DNA of 64,000 bases. Source: Desmonostoc muscorum LEGE 12446 (lineage in GTDB: Bacteria > Cyanobacteriota > Cyanobacteriia > Cyanobacteriales > Nostocaceae). The notes below the pieces were generated by a model. The model was not told the DNA's origin. It did no database searches and saw nothing but the letters and a program-made list of their open reading frames with translations. The position numbers were made by a program, and so were the translations under genes. Location of the stretch: contig NZ_JADEXS020000001.1 in the NCBI RefSeq assembly GCF_015207005.2, forward strand, positions 4,092,001 to 4,156,000, read 5' to 3'. Below are positions 23,713-33,359 of this stretch, piece after piece. Numbering within the stretch: position 1 is the stretch's first letter; every line of letters starts with the position of its first letter.

Positions 23713-24912
23713 TCAAGATTCTTTAGCATCAAACCACTTATCATATAACGATTGATAAGTGCCATTTTCTTTGAGATTCAGTAAGGCTTTGTTAATTGGT
23801 TTGCGATAGGGACTGTTATTCGGTAGAACGATACCGTAACTTTCTTCACGCAAGATAGTGCCAACAACCTGTACTTTGCCTTTGCCTTCATTGGCAGCAT
23901 AGAAGAGGAGTACAGGTGCATCAAACACCACGGCATCAGCTTTTTTTGTTTGCAGAGCATTGTAAGCTTGCTCAATTTTAGGGACTTCTAGAACTGAAAT
24001 ATGATGTTCTCGCAGGTATGCAGCTGCTGTGCTACCCGCAGTTGTAGCTACTATCTTGCCTGGTAAATCGTCGATACTCTTGATATCGCCTTGGAGTTGC
24101 TGCACTGTTAATGAGGTGGTGGCGGTGGCTGTAAAGTAGGCAGCGAAAAGCACTCCGATGAACATCCAAACAATACCTACTAAGCGTCCTAATACTCCCT
24201 TGGGCATTTCATCAGCTTGGGTTGCTAATGTGGCAGCTGCCCACCAACAGGCTTTGAAAATACCAGGAAAGTATGATTCAGGAACCATCCCTTCTTTATG
24301 ATGGCGCTCAGATAACCAAATAATGTGGGCTGCTATGACAATTAGTACTAGGGCAATGCCTATGACTTGGAAGAGGCTAGCAGAAAAAAATAATTGCAAA
24401 ATATTTGGAAAGCCAGTGTTGTTGTTCTCTGCATTTCTGACCAGAATTTGCAGCCCCCCAGCAAAAATCGGTAATGAGAAGTCAAAATTCTGCTGGCGTT
24501 CGGCTGTAATGGAGATAGCTGCAATTCCTAAGTTGGCTTTGTTGTCCTGAATGCCAGCAAGCAGTTCCGACACTGTGGAATATTGAATAAATTTAGACTC
24601 TACACCGATTTCGTTAGCGATGCTGCGCCAAAGGTCGATACTAAATCCCGATAGCTGACCTTTCTCTGGTAGCACAAAGGGTGGTATGACTCGTGTAGCT
24701 ACTAATAACGGTTGTTGGGGTTGTGGCTTTTGGGTAAATCCTGGGGATGCCATTAACAACAATGCCAGAATTGTACCTACTAATCCTATGCAGGTATAGA
24801 GTACTAAGGAACGGCTGGTTTGATTTTTGCCTTTATGTCCTTGAAAATAGGCAATCCGGCTTTTCCTCCCAGCCATAACGCGGCGAAATCTAGTGGCGAT
24901 CGCATTTATCAT
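23713..24912 (-). CDS. Ionotropic glutamate receptor-like ligand-gated channel
   Basis: 399 aa with the GluR0 layout: N-terminal membrane segment (about 36-58); first lobe of a periplasmic binding-protein domain (LLVATRVIPPFVLPEKGQLS ... GFSIDLW, about 68-165); membrane segment about 177-197; a re-entrant pore region (FKACWWAAATLATQADEMP, about 215-233); a third helix (about 240-262); then the second lobe (LPGKIVATTAGSTAAAYL ... YQSLYDKWF). Synechocystis GluR0 is a glutamate-gated K+ channel with a TVGYG filter. Here that filter is absent (ATLATQADE), so K+ selectivity is not expected and a non-selective channel, or a pure sensor, is more likely. The binding lobe is amino-acid type; ligand unknown. 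Confidence 0.78.
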   Translation of the reverse strand: MINAIATRFRRVMAGRKSRIAYFQGHKGKNQTSRSLVLYTCIGLVGTILALLLMASPGFTQKPQPQQPLLVATRVIPPFVLPEKGQLSGFSIDLWRSIANEIGVESKFIQYSTVSELLAGIQDNKANLGIAAISITAERQQNFDFSLPIFAGGLQILVRNAENNNTGFPNILQLFFSASLFQVIGIALVLIVIAAHIIWLSERHHKEGMVPESYFPGIFKACWWAAATLATQADEMPKGVLGRLVGIVWMFIGVLFAAYFTATATTSLTVQQLQGDIKSIDDLPGKIVATTAGSTAAAYLREHHISVLEVPKIEQAYNALQTKKADAVVFDAPVLLFYAANEGKGKVQVVGTILREESYGIVLPNNSPYRKPINKALLNLKENGTYQSLYDKWFDAKES

Positions 24913-25000
24913 CAGAATTTTCTTGGGGTTGTGTGCTATGTCTATTTATCATGCCCAACCCATATCAAAAATCCTTCCACTTCTAGGGAGCGCAGCACAT

Positions 25001-25123
25001 TAGACCTCTTGCATAAATCAAAAATAAAGAACCCCACCCCGCATTTGCTGACGCAAACGCTCCCCTCCGCGCTTGCGGGGAGGGGTTGGGGGTGGGGTGT
25101 TAGGGACTTTTGCAAGAGGTCTA
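25001..25123. mobile_element. 123-bp MITE with TA-bounded inverted repeats
   Basis: Ends TAGACCTCTTGCATAAATC and the reverse complement of TAGACCTCTTGCAAAAGTC (17/19, first 13 perfect). Interior holds a second GC-rich inverted repeat (ACCCCACCCCGC / GGGGGTGGGGT). The outermost TA on both sides could be a TA target duplication, as in IS630/Tc1 relatives. The rest of the 24913-25338 gap holds G-rich heptamers and three copies of CAAGCCCCGT followed by small hairpins. Confidence 0.6.
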
Positions 25124-25338
25124 TTTGTTAAGTCCTTTGACAAACGAATGACCAAGCCCCGTTGGGGCGGGAGTCGGGAGTAGGGAGTCGGGAGTAGGGA
25201 AAAAAATAGCGACCCCAACCAGCGCTCTACAAGCCCCGTCTTTTAAGACGATTGCAAAGGACCAAGGTCTCAAGCCCCGTTCAATGCTGTCTTCCCCACT
25301 CCCTACTCCCTACTCCCTACTGCCTTCTTGTTGACCTA

Positions 25339-26859
25339 TCAATCATTGGCTTCATTCAATAATGATTCAGGATTTAAAGGCAAAATTACTGTAAATGTAG
25401 TACCAATGCCAACTTTACTTGTAACGCTGATTTCACCCCTGTGGGCATCAACGCACCTTTTAACAATGACTAACCCCAATCCAGTACCCTGAATTGATTG
25501 GACATTTGAGGCTCGGTAGAATGATTCAAAAAGTCTGGCTTGGTCTGCTTCAGGAATACCAATTCCTTGGTCTTGAATATAAAAAATTGCTACTTTATCG
25601 CTAGGGTCACATATTAGATCAAATTGAATATTGCCACCTCTGGGAGAATATTTAACTGCGTTTGACAGGAGATTTCCGAACATGTAATGTAAGAGCCGTT
25701 CATCCATCACAGCGTTCGTATTCTCACTATGACAAGTAAAAATAATTTGACTTAGACTATTTATAACACTAGAAAATTCTTCAATTAGTTCTTTACAGAA
25801 TTGTTCTAAATTAATTGGAGCAGGATTGCATACCAATTTTCCTGCCTCCGCATGACCCATAAATAGCACCTCTTCCATGAGTTGGTTCATGGATTGCACA
25901 GCTGCTTGAATGCGGTTTAAATAGGTGCGTCTTTTAACATCTGTCAAATGCGCTCCTTGAATTTCTATGAGTTCTACTGCCGTTTGAATAACTGTTAGAG
26001 GATTACGGAATTCATGAGATACAGTCGAAATAAATAAAGACTTGAGACGGTTAAGTTCTTGCTCCTTTTGTAATGCTTGCTCTAGCAATTGCGTCTGACG
26101 CCTTTCGCTAATATCCCAAAAAACAACTACTACACCATTTATCTGGTCAGATCCCCGTCTCAGTGGTGAAGCACTATCGCCAATGGGAACTCTTTTTCCG
26201 TCTCTAGTAATCAGAGATGTAAATTCCCCTAAATAAACAACTTGTTGCTCCCGTAACACTTTTGTGACTGGGTTTTCTAAGGTAGCTTCTGTAACTTCAT
26301 CAACAATATGAAAAATGTTTGAGACTTCATTGCCTAAAGCATCTTCTTGTGGCCATCCAGTTATCGCCTCAGCTGCGGGATTCATGAATGTCACCATTCC
26401 TTTTTCATTGGTGGCAATCACAGCATCACTCATGGAGTTTAAAAGAGTTGCTAACTGGTCTCGATTCTCCCGTAGTTCGCGTTCTAACTGGTGTTTTAAT
26501 AAACCGATTTCAATAGCTATTCTTAAATCTTTTGTGGTAAATGGTTTAACAATATATCCGAAAGGTTGGGTAATTTTTGCTCGTTCTAAGGTATTTTCAT
26601 CACCATATGCAGTGAGAAAAATCACAGGAACATCTAGCTGCTCACGAATATGAGCAGCAGTAGCAATACCGTCCATCTCTCCTTTAAGAATAATATCCAT
26701 TAGTACTAGTTCTGGTTGAGTTTCCGATGCTTTAGCAATGGCAACTTTTCCTGAGGAAGCTGTACCTGTGACAATGTACCCTAGTTGGCTAAGTTGGTTG
26801 GCAATAGTTCTAGCCACAATCACTTCATCTTCAACGACTAAAATCCTAGCTTGAGCCAT
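25339..26859 (-). CDS. Hybrid sensor: receiver-PAS-histidine kinase
   Basis: 506 aa. Receiver domain 5-120 with Asp55 (ELVLMDIIL) as phospho-acceptor and Lys in VKPF; short coiled coil; PAS domain about 140-255; HisKA with His in STVSHEFRNPLT (about 287); HATPase with DQGIGIPEADQARLF and GTGLGLVIVKR near the end. The receiver-first order suggests it accepts phosphate from another kinase. Its start lies 10 bp after the stop of the upstream kinase gene (26870-29668), so the two form an operon and probably one relay. No membrane segment: cytosolic. Confidence 0.92.
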   Translation of the reverse strand: MAQARILVVEDEVIVARTIANQLSQLGYIVTGTASSGKVAIAKASETQPELVLMDIILKGEMDGIATAAHIREQLDVPVIFLTAYGDENTLERAKITQPFGYIVKPFTTKDLRIAIEIGLLKHQLERELRENRDQLATLLNSMSDAVIATNEKGMVTFMNPAAEAITGWPQEDALGNEVSNIFHIVDEVTEATLENPVTKVLREQQVVYLGEFTSLITRDGKRVPIGDSASPLRRGSDQINGVVVVFWDISERRQTQLLEQALQKEQELNRLKSLFISTVSHEFRNPLTVIQTAVELIEIQGAHLTDVKRRTYLNRIQAAVQSMNQLMEEVLFMGHAEAGKLVCNPAPINLEQFCKELIEEFSSVINSLSQIIFTCHSENTNAVMDERLLHYMFGNLLSNAVKYSPRGGNIQFDLICDPSDKVAIFYIQDQGIGIPEADQARLFESFYRASNVQSIQGTGLGLVIVKRCVDAHRGEISVTSKVGIGTTFTVILPLNPESLLNEAND

Positions 26860-26869
26860 TTGATATTTA

Positions 26870-29668
26870 CTAATCCAAAGTTAACTGTGTGAATTGGATT
26901 TTGAATACTGTTCCATGATTGCGTTCTAAAGTAATGTCACCTTCAAGTTGTTCTGTAACTAAGTCATACACTAAAGAGAGACCCAAAGAAGCAGTATTTC
27001 TCCAGTCTAAATTATCTGGTAAACCAATACCATTGTCTTGGATAGTCATCTCGATACTATTATCAAGATTTCGTAAAGCAATACGAATTATGCCTGCTTG
27101 TTGGTTAGGGAAAGCGTGCTTGAGGGAATTGGAAATTAATTCGTTGATCACCAGTCCACAAGCAATAGCTTGGTCAACATTCAAACTAACTGAATCTATA
27201 TCAGTTTCTAGAGAAATTCTCCCAGGAAATATTTGATAGGAAATTAACAGGCTGGCTGCCAAATTATGGATATAATCACCAACATCTATTTGCCCAATGT
27301 TAGCGGAAGTATATAAATTTTTGTGAATTAGAGATATTGACTCGATGCGGTTCTGACTTTCTCTGAGAACTTTAATGACTTCTGGATCTGTGAGTGTGTG
27401 AGACTGGAGTTGTAATAGGCTGGAGACAATCTGCAAATTATTTTTAACTCGATGATGAACTTCTTTTAAGAGAACTTCTTTTTCAGCCAAGGCGCTTCTG
27501 AGCTTGACTTCAATTTTTTGTCTTTGAACAAGTTCAGTTTGAGCTTGCTCAAAGATGCTAGATTGTTGAATGGCGATCGCCAATTGAACTGTAACTTGAT
27601 CGAGCAAATCTAATTGATTTTCTTCCCACTCCCGAAAGCGGGAACATTGATGAGCGATTAGTAAACCCCAGAGGTGAGAACCAGGGTTTTGAGAGCTTAC
27701 TTCTAGTAAAATGGGTACGACTAAATTTGCTTTGACATCAAACCGTTCCAATAAGCGAATATGGCAAGCATTTAGTCCAGCGTGATAAATATTAGCGATC
27801 GCTCGCTTACGTCCTTGATAATACTCCACTCCTGCGCCTGCTTGAAAACAAGTATCATGAATTTCTACGCCTAAAGAAACTGTCCATCCAGGCTCTACTG
27901 ATTCTGCCATAATTGTGCCAATCATCTCTCGGTCAAACTGATAAACTACCACTCGTTCAACCTTCAGCAAATCTCGCACTTCTTGAACTGTTGCATTGAG
28001 AATATCTTGCAGATTCAAAGATTGACGAATCCTTTGAGCAACAGTCCGCATCAATTGTTCTCGCTCAGCTTGAGCAATAATCGCAAGTTCAGTTTGCTTA
28101 CGTTCTGTGATATCTTGTCCAATACCGATAATTTGACCATTGGCAAGTTTAACATTAGTCCAAGATGTATCTAGTAAATGACCATCCCGTAACTGAACTC
28201 TAAAGTCACCCCAATTGCGTTGTGCAGACTGAATAAAATTAATTACATACTGACGATATTCAGGATTAGGATATAAGACTTCTAGAACATCAGAATTTTC
28301 AAAATCTTCAAATTTCCAGCCTAAAACAGTTTCCCATTCTTGGTTCACCCACTGGAGTTTGCCACTAGTATTAATCAGTGCAATCATTAAAGGTATGTTT
28401 TCAAAAATTAACTGCAAAAATTCGTTTTGTTCTTGGAGTTTTGTTTCGATATTTTTGCGATTGGTAATGTCATAAAATAATGTCAATATTGCTGCTTCAT
28501 TGTTAAAATTTAAATATTGCAGTGAAGCGATCGCCCAAAAAGATGTACCATCGGATCTTTTTAGATGAAGTTCATAATTACGAATATATCCATCTTGTTC
28601 GAGAGCTTCTAGCAATGCTGATAAATCTACTGAATCTTGGTAAAAATCTAATATCTTTTTATGATTAACTAAATCTAGCGCCGAAAATTTAAATGTTTTA
28701 GTTAACTCTTGATTTACATATAAAATTAACCCGTCAGACACACGCGAAATCATTAATGGAATAGGAATCACTTCTAAAATAGCTCTAAATCTAGCTTCGC
28801 TTTCCTCAAGATTTCTTTCTAAAATTTTGTGTTCCGTAACATCTTTTATATTAACCAACTGAGCTTTGTGGTTATTATAATCTATTGCATGTGAAACAAT
28901 TTCCACATCTATTATCTGCCCGTCTTTTCGACAATGTTGCCATTGTCCACAAAAATGGAAATTATAATGTTTTTCGGCTAAATTTTCCAGCGTTTTAGGC
29001 ACATCTTCTGGAGGGTGAATATCAGTTATTCGCATTTGTAAAAATTCTTCTCGTGAATAGCCATAGTGAACAATAGCAGCTTTATTCACATCTAAAAATT
29101 GCAGATTTTTTTCATCAAACACCCACATAGGGTTAGGATTTTTAGAAAAAAGGAGATTAAAACTTTTTTGGCTATCATCAATAATTTTTTGCAGATGTAA
29201 GTCTAAATAGCTGATTATTTGTCGAGCCAACTGTTGTAAAGCTTGTTGTTCCTTGATATTTAAATTTCGCACAGCAAAATCAATTACACAAAGAGTACCT
29301 AATGCAAAGCCATTAGAGGTAATTAGGGGAACTCCTGCATAGAACCGGAAACAATTATTTGATGTTACAAAAGTATTTGTGGCAAACCGTTCATCCTGCA
29401 AAATGTCTGGGATAATTAATATTTGATTTTGCAAAATAGTGTAACCACCAAAAGAAATGTTTCGAGGAACTTCCGATGTAGTTACTCCGATTTTTGACTT
29501 GAACCACTCCCGTTCTGCATCGACTAGGGTAATTAAAGCAATTGGTGTTTCACAAAAATTAGCAGCTAGTTGAGCTAGTCCATCAAAAACTTTTTCGGGA
29601 GGTGTATCTAAAATTTGATACTGATTAAGTACTTCTAGGCGTTGGTTTTCATTGTCAGGAAATAACAT
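26870..29668 (-). CDS. GAF-PAS-PAS-PAS-GAF histidine kinase (HisKA_2 type)
   Basis: 932 aa, soluble. N-terminal GAF (about 20-165; FDGLAQLAANFCETPIALIT), three PAS domains (about 180-290, 300-410, 420-530), a second GAF of the cyanobacterial phytochrome-related type (about 555-715; LLKVERVVVYQFDREMIGTI). It contains AGLNACHIRLLERF with a Cys-His pair like that of bilin-binding GAFs, so a bilin is possible but not shown. Then HisKA_2 with LLKEVHHRVKNNLQIVSSLL (about 745) and HATPase (NGIGLPDN, TASLGLSLVYDL). HisKA_2 kinases often phosphorylate stand-alone receivers; the downstream gene 25339-26859 offers one. Confidence 0.92.
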   Translation of the reverse strand: MLFPDNENQRLEVLNQYQILDTPPEKVFDGLAQLAANFCETPIALITLVDAEREWFKSKIGVTTSEVPRNISFGGYTILQNQILIIPDILQDERFATNTFVTSNNCFRFYAGVPLITSNGFALGTLCVIDFAVRNLNIKEQQALQQLARQIISYLDLHLQKIIDDSQKSFNLLFSKNPNPMWVFDEKNLQFLDVNKAAIVHYGYSREEFLQMRITDIHPPEDVPKTLENLAEKHYNFHFCGQWQHCRKDGQIIDVEIVSHAIDYNNHKAQLVNIKDVTEHKILERNLEESEARFRAILEVIPIPLMISRVSDGLILYVNQELTKTFKFSALDLVNHKKILDFYQDSVDLSALLEALEQDGYIRNYELHLKRSDGTSFWAIASLQYLNFNNEAAILTLFYDITNRKNIETKLQEQNEFLQLIFENIPLMIALINTSGKLQWVNQEWETVLGWKFEDFENSDVLEVLYPNPEYRQYVINFIQSAQRNWGDFRVQLRDGHLLDTSWTNVKLANGQIIGIGQDITERKQTELAIIAQAEREQLMRTVAQRIRQSLNLQDILNATVQEVRDLLKVERVVVYQFDREMIGTIMAESVEPGWTVSLGVEIHDTCFQAGAGVEYYQGRKRAIANIYHAGLNACHIRLLERFDVKANLVVPILLEVSSQNPGSHLWGLLIAHQCSRFREWEENQLDLLDQVTVQLAIAIQQSSIFEQAQTELVQRQKIEVKLRSALAEKEVLLKEVHHRVKNNLQIVSSLLQLQSHTLTDPEVIKVLRESQNRIESISLIHKNLYTSANIGQIDVGDYIHNLAASLLISYQIFPGRISLETDIDSVSLNVDQAIACGLVINELISNSLKHAFPNQQAGIIRIALRNLDNSIEMTIQDNGIGLPDNLDWRNTASLGLSLVYDLVTEQLEGDITLERNHGTVFKIQFTQLTLD

Positions 29669-30135
29669 CAGTTGTTGTGTGATAAAAACCTTTTGTATAT
29701 TTAATTTTGATATACTTGGATTCTAAAAAATCCGTCTTGAATCCAGACAGAATTATGACTTTTATTAAATAGTTATTTTTTGCCTTGAATTAGCTTAGAT
29801 ATATTTTTTAATTGTTCAGTGTTTTGATAAATTCATAATTTAGCTCTCAAAGTATTCTTGAAATATTGATTTTACTTGATTTTAAATAAGCATTTGCAAT
29901 TAATTAAATAAGTTTTATAAAAAAACAAACAATCTTCATCAGTACTTTGTACGTACTACATAGTTTGTTATATTACAAATGGTAGTGGGTATTATCAGGA
30001 TATTAACTGTGTAAAAAATAAAAGTAAAACTATATACAAAAATATTTGCCGCTAGAGATTTAGCAACCAAATCAAACCACACCAGACGCAGAGATTTTCT
30101 GATATCTCTGCGCCTCTGCCTTGGAGCGGTTCGTT
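29669..30135. other. AT-rich intergenic region
   Basis: 467 bp, very AT-rich, between two genes on the - strand; it should hold the promoter of the sensor-kinase operon. A partly palindromic AGTACTTTGTACGTACT occurs near 29940. Near 30090-30133 is a repeat fragment (CTCTGCGCCTCTGCCTTGGA and GCGGTTCGTTC), similar to one at 35460-35489. No gene seen. Confidence 0.4.
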
Positions 30136-31668
30136 CTATCTTGGGCGTCCGAATGTAGTGATATATAAAACAGCTTCATCAGCAGGAATACCCAAAACTT
30201 CATTTACTTGGTCATCAAAAAACCCACCGATGCCACTAACACCTATATTTAGGTGCATAGCAGCTAAATTCAGGCGTTGTCCTAAATGACCGGCATCCAT
30301 ATGTAAATAACGGTAAACGCGATCGCCATACTGAGCGATCGCAGCCTTAAGATCCGCTGTATGGAACAGCACCGCTGCCGCATCCCGTCCTAATTCTTGC
30401 CCCAAGCAGAGAAAATGTAACTCTCGGCGGAAATTTTTAAACCGAATTTGGCGTAATTCTTGGGCTTTGGGCGCGTAATAATAACAACCAGCTTCCAGTC
30501 CTTTGACACCGCAAACAGCAATAAACGTTTCGATTAAATTCGGGTCAAAGTAGTCTGGAGAAATATCTAAACTTTGGTCAATGTAATTTTGTGGTTGATA
30601 GGTGAAATCGAGTAAACTTTTCAGTTCATCGAAAGTTAAATCATCACCATTGTAAGCGCGGGTAGAACGTCGCTTGTGCATAGTGATTTCCAGTTCTGAG
30701 AGCTTTTCTCCCCAATATATAGGTGTAGTGTTGGTGGGAATTTTCAAACAGAAAGGAAAATTGTATTTATCCTCCAAAGATTTTTCTTGTTTGATAGCTG
30801 GTAGATTCAGCTTGCCAGTTACACCCGTTTGAATCTGGGTGTGTTTGTGGAAATATGTCAGCAGTTCGCCATCGGGAATTTGCGGATAACTGGTTTCAGT
30901 GGCGGAAGGTAGGGCAGTACATCCCAATGGGAGATTTTGATTGATATCTAATAAATCTGCCAGAGGTAGAATAGCGATCGCACCTTCCTGTTGTGGATCG
31001 ATATAAAGCAAATCATTTATCGATTCATCCACAAAACCGCCGATTAAATGGGGGCGATAGTCAGCAATCCCAGCAGCTAACTCGATATTACCCAAAAGGT
31101 GACCCGAATCCAGAAAAATCCGACGATAAGCCCGATCTTCATAGCGCCAAGCAGAACGGTAGAAAACCGCCGTCACAATAATTGCCAATTGGGTATTTTC
31201 TAGGGAAGGATGCCAGAAACAAGCTGATTGTAGAGTTTGCCAAACATCGCTTTCCCAATAATGCATCAGGGAATGAGTCCGACACTGGTAATTATACAGA
31301 CCTGGTGGTAATAACGAAGTGCCACGAGAAACTAAATACACCTCCGCAGGGTACAACCCGCCCGCACTGGGAGCAGCACGTAAATACACCGCACTTCCCA
31401 TAGAAGGCATTTTCGCCGTTAGTCCATAGCTGCGAAACAGCAGCCGCGAGAGTCTTTGCCACCATTGAGCATCTGGATTATTAGCAAATGCCTCTGGTTT
31501 TTCTTGAATATAGGGTTTGAGATCGTAAGTAGAGCCAATTTTGTATTCTTTGAAAGGCACTGGCTGCTTCGCCCAGTCTAACCTGTGATTTTTCGAGGCC
31601 AGAGTCTCAGGGTTGTATTTAGTCCGTTCGTGATAATGCTGAGCAATTGATTGGTGTAATTCTGGCAT
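30136..31668 (-). CDS. SagB/ThcOx family dehydrogenase with two nitroreductase domains
   Basis: 510 aa. Two FMN nitroreductase-fold halves: one about 90-265 (SMGSAVYLRAAPSAGGLYPA, then YEDRAYRRIFLDSGHLLGNI) and one about 320-510 (KRRSTRAYNGDDLTFDEL, YRYLHMDAGHLGQRLNLAAM). SagB/ThcOx proteins oxidise azolines to azoles in peptide biosynthesis. No YcaO cyclase or precursor peptide is encoded nearby, so a stand-alone flavin oxidoreductase of unknown substrate is as likely. The parallel DSGHLLGN / DAGHLGQRL segments show the two halves are duplicates. Confidence 0.85.
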   Translation of the reverse strand: MPELHQSIAQHYHERTKYNPETLASKNHRLDWAKQPVPFKEYKIGSTYDLKPYIQEKPEAFANNPDAQWWQRLSRLLFRSYGLTAKMPSMGSAVYLRAAPSAGGLYPAEVYLVSRGTSLLPPGLYNYQCRTHSLMHYWESDVWQTLQSACFWHPSLENTQLAIIVTAVFYRSAWRYEDRAYRRIFLDSGHLLGNIELAAGIADYRPHLIGGFVDESINDLLYIDPQQEGAIAILPLADLLDINQNLPLGCTALPSATETSYPQIPDGELLTYFHKHTQIQTGVTGKLNLPAIKQEKSLEDKYNFPFCLKIPTNTTPIYWGEKLSELEITMHKRRSTRAYNGDDLTFDELKSLLDFTYQPQNYIDQSLDISPDYFDPNLIETFIAVCGVKGLEAGCYYYAPKAQELRQIRFKNFRRELHFLCLGQELGRDAAAVLFHTADLKAAIAQYGDRVYRYLHMDAGHLGQRLNLAAMHLNIGVSGIGGFFDDQVNEVLGIPADEAVLYITTFGRPR

Positions 31669-31782
31669 AGTACTTTTAATATCCTTGAGGCATTCTTATT
31701 CTTGATCTTGGCATTCATTAGTGTCATTATTTCGTGTCAATTGGTACAATCCTCAGACTCACAAAGTGGTATTTGGTAACTG

Positions 31783-31856
31783 AATTGGGGAGTGGGGAGT
31801 GGGGGGGATGAGGGAGATGAGGGGGATAAGGGGGATGAGGGGGATGGGAGTTTGAG
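31783..31856. repeat. G-rich heptamer array
   Basis: Runs of GGGGAGT and GGGGGATGA on the + strand leading into the minisatellite; mirrored on the far side (32200-32250) by CCCCCTCAT/CTCCCCCA runs, so the whole minisatellite is framed by inverted G/C-rich runs. Confidence 0.65.
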
Positions 31857-32190
31857 GTTTTGAAGCTCGACGTTGAACCTCTGAGTATGAACCTTGAGGC
31901 TTTGAAGCTCGACGTTGAACCTCTGAGCATGAACTTTGAGGCTTTGAAGCTCGACGTTGAACCTCTGAGCATGAACTTTGAGGCTTTGAAGCTCGACGTT
32001 GAACCTCTGAGCATGAACTTTGAGGCTTTGAACTCGAAAGTTGCACCTTTGAGCTTGAACGTTGAGGCTTTGAACTCGAAAGTTGCACTTTTGAGCTTGG
32101 AAGTTGCACCTTTGAGCCTGGAAATTGCACCTTTGAACCTGGAAGTTGCACCTTTGAACCTGGAAGTTGCACCTTTGAACTTGAAACTTT
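31852..32190 (+). repeat. 42-bp minisatellite, locus 2
   Basis: At least four near-identical 42-bp units (GGCTTTGAAGCTCGACGTTG-AACCTCTGAGCATGAACTTTGA), then about eight diverging 21-bp half-units (GAAGTTGCACCTTTGAACCTG). It is the inverted counterpart of 23402-23650. The + frame encodes heptads of the type MNFEALK-LDVEPLS for up to 135 codons, starting only at TTG. It fills the gap between the SagB gene and the hydrolase at 32301. Whether any of it is translated cannot be told. Confidence 0.78.
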
Positions 32191-32300
32191 TAGTTTTAAC
32201 TCTCCCTCATCCCCCTCATCCCCCTCATCTCCCCCACTCCCAACTCCCCTTTCGCAGTACCATATAAACGCAAAGATATCTCTCCACAGGTGGATGTGCA

Positions 32301-33140
32301 ATGATAGCTGTACGTCAAACTTTATCAAAACCTGATATCCAACTTTCTTATTTAGAGTGGAATCAAGGTCAAGAACCTTTACTGTTATTACATGGTTTAG
32401 GCGACCATGCTTTGGTGTGGTCTAATTTGGGAGATTACTTGGCGGCAGATTACCACATAGTTGCGCCAGATATGCGTGGACATGGCGAAAGTAGTAAGCC
32501 AGAGAAAGATTATAGCTTTGAAAGTGCGATCGCAGACCTGGAAGCACTCATGGATCATCTCGGATGGACTTTTGCCCATATTGTCAGTCACTCCTGGACA
32601 GGCAAATTAGCCGCCATTTGGGCAAGACAAAACCCAAAGCGTTTACGAAGTATGATTTTGATCGATCCAATTTTCATCTGGAAAATGCCCAGCTTTTTCA
32701 GACTAACTTTTCCCATGCTGTATCGCTTCTTGCCTTTTCTCAAAAGCATGGGTCCCTTTACCAGCCAAGAACAAGCCGAACAACAAGCACGGCAATTAAA
32801 GCAATATCAAGGATGGAGTCCTCTACAGCAGCAAGTCTTCCAAGCAGGAATTGAACAAAAACCCGATGGTAGCTGGGGGAGCAAATTTACTATTCCCGCC
32901 CGTGACGGAATTTTTGAAGCAGTAATGCAAGTGCCCGGTTTTACAATTCCCCTTGACACCCCCGCCCTCTTCATCCAGCCAGAGCAAGGACTCAACCGCC
33001 AAAATTGGCAAATCCAACCCTACAAAACCTATCTGAAAAACTTACGCATATGCCAAGTTCCTGGCAATCATTGGCCATTTTTGACACAACCAGAGCCATT
33101 TAACCAAACCGTAGCAGCATTCTTGGCAGAACACAGTTGA
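32301..33140 (+). CDS. Alpha/beta-fold hydrolase
   Basis: 279 aa. Oxyanion segment LLLHGLGDHALVW (about 27-39), DMRGHGESS loop, nucleophile elbow SHSWTGKL (the second Ser, near 95; Gly of GxSxG replaced by Ser/His and Thr). Acid in the region of LFIQPEQG and His in VPGNHWPFLTQPE (about 255). Epoxide hydrolase/lactonase-like branch; substrate unknown. ATG at 32301 lies directly after the minisatellite region. Single gene. Confidence 0.83.
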   Translation: MIAVRQTLSKPDIQLSYLEWNQGQEPLLLLHGLGDHALVWSNLGDYLAADYHIVAPDMRGHGESSKPEKDYSFESAIADLEALMDHLGWTFAHIVSHSWTGKLAAIWARQNPKRLRSMILIDPIFIWKMPSFFRLTFPMLYRFLPFLKSMGPFTSQEQAEQQARQLKQYQGWSPLQQQVFQAGIEQKPDGSWGSKFTIPARDGIFEAVMQVPGFTIPLDTPALFIQPEQGLNRQNWQIQPYKTYLKNLRICQVPGNHWPFLTQPEPFNQTVAAFLAEHS

Positions 33141-33146
33141 AGAAGA

Positions 33147-33290
33147 ATTCAGAAGTCAGAATTCAGGAGCGGAGCCGGAGACGCTCCGCCTCCGGTCAGA
33201 ATCAAGACGCGACGCTCGAATACTCGCTACCGCCAGTCACACAGAATTCAATTCTGAATTCTGGCTCCTGACTCCTGAATTCTGTTTTGA
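33147..33290. repeat. GAATTC-rich interspersed repeat
   Basis: Inverted arms CAGAATTCAGGAGCGGAG and CTCCTGACTCCTGAATTCTG around GC-rich stems (GGAGACGCTCC, CGACGCTCGAATACTCGC). Same family as 4662-4868. It could act as a terminator of the preceding hydrolase gene. Confidence 0.55.
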
Positions 33291-33359
33291 TAAAAATCTC
33301 ATGATTATTACACGGGATTATCCCACGGGAACAGAAGAATTAAGATGAGCGATGTTTAA

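Noticed and set aside
30136..31668. Azole-containing peptide biosynthesis cluster around the SagB-like gene
   Set aside because: No YcaO cyclase, precursor peptide or maturation protease is encoded nearby, so the cluster is not supported.
31860..32267. 135-codon + strand frame with heptads MNFEALK-LDVEPLS
   Set aside because: Several frames on both strands are open because the unit is 42 bp; only TTG starts, no ribosome site. Kept as minisatellite.
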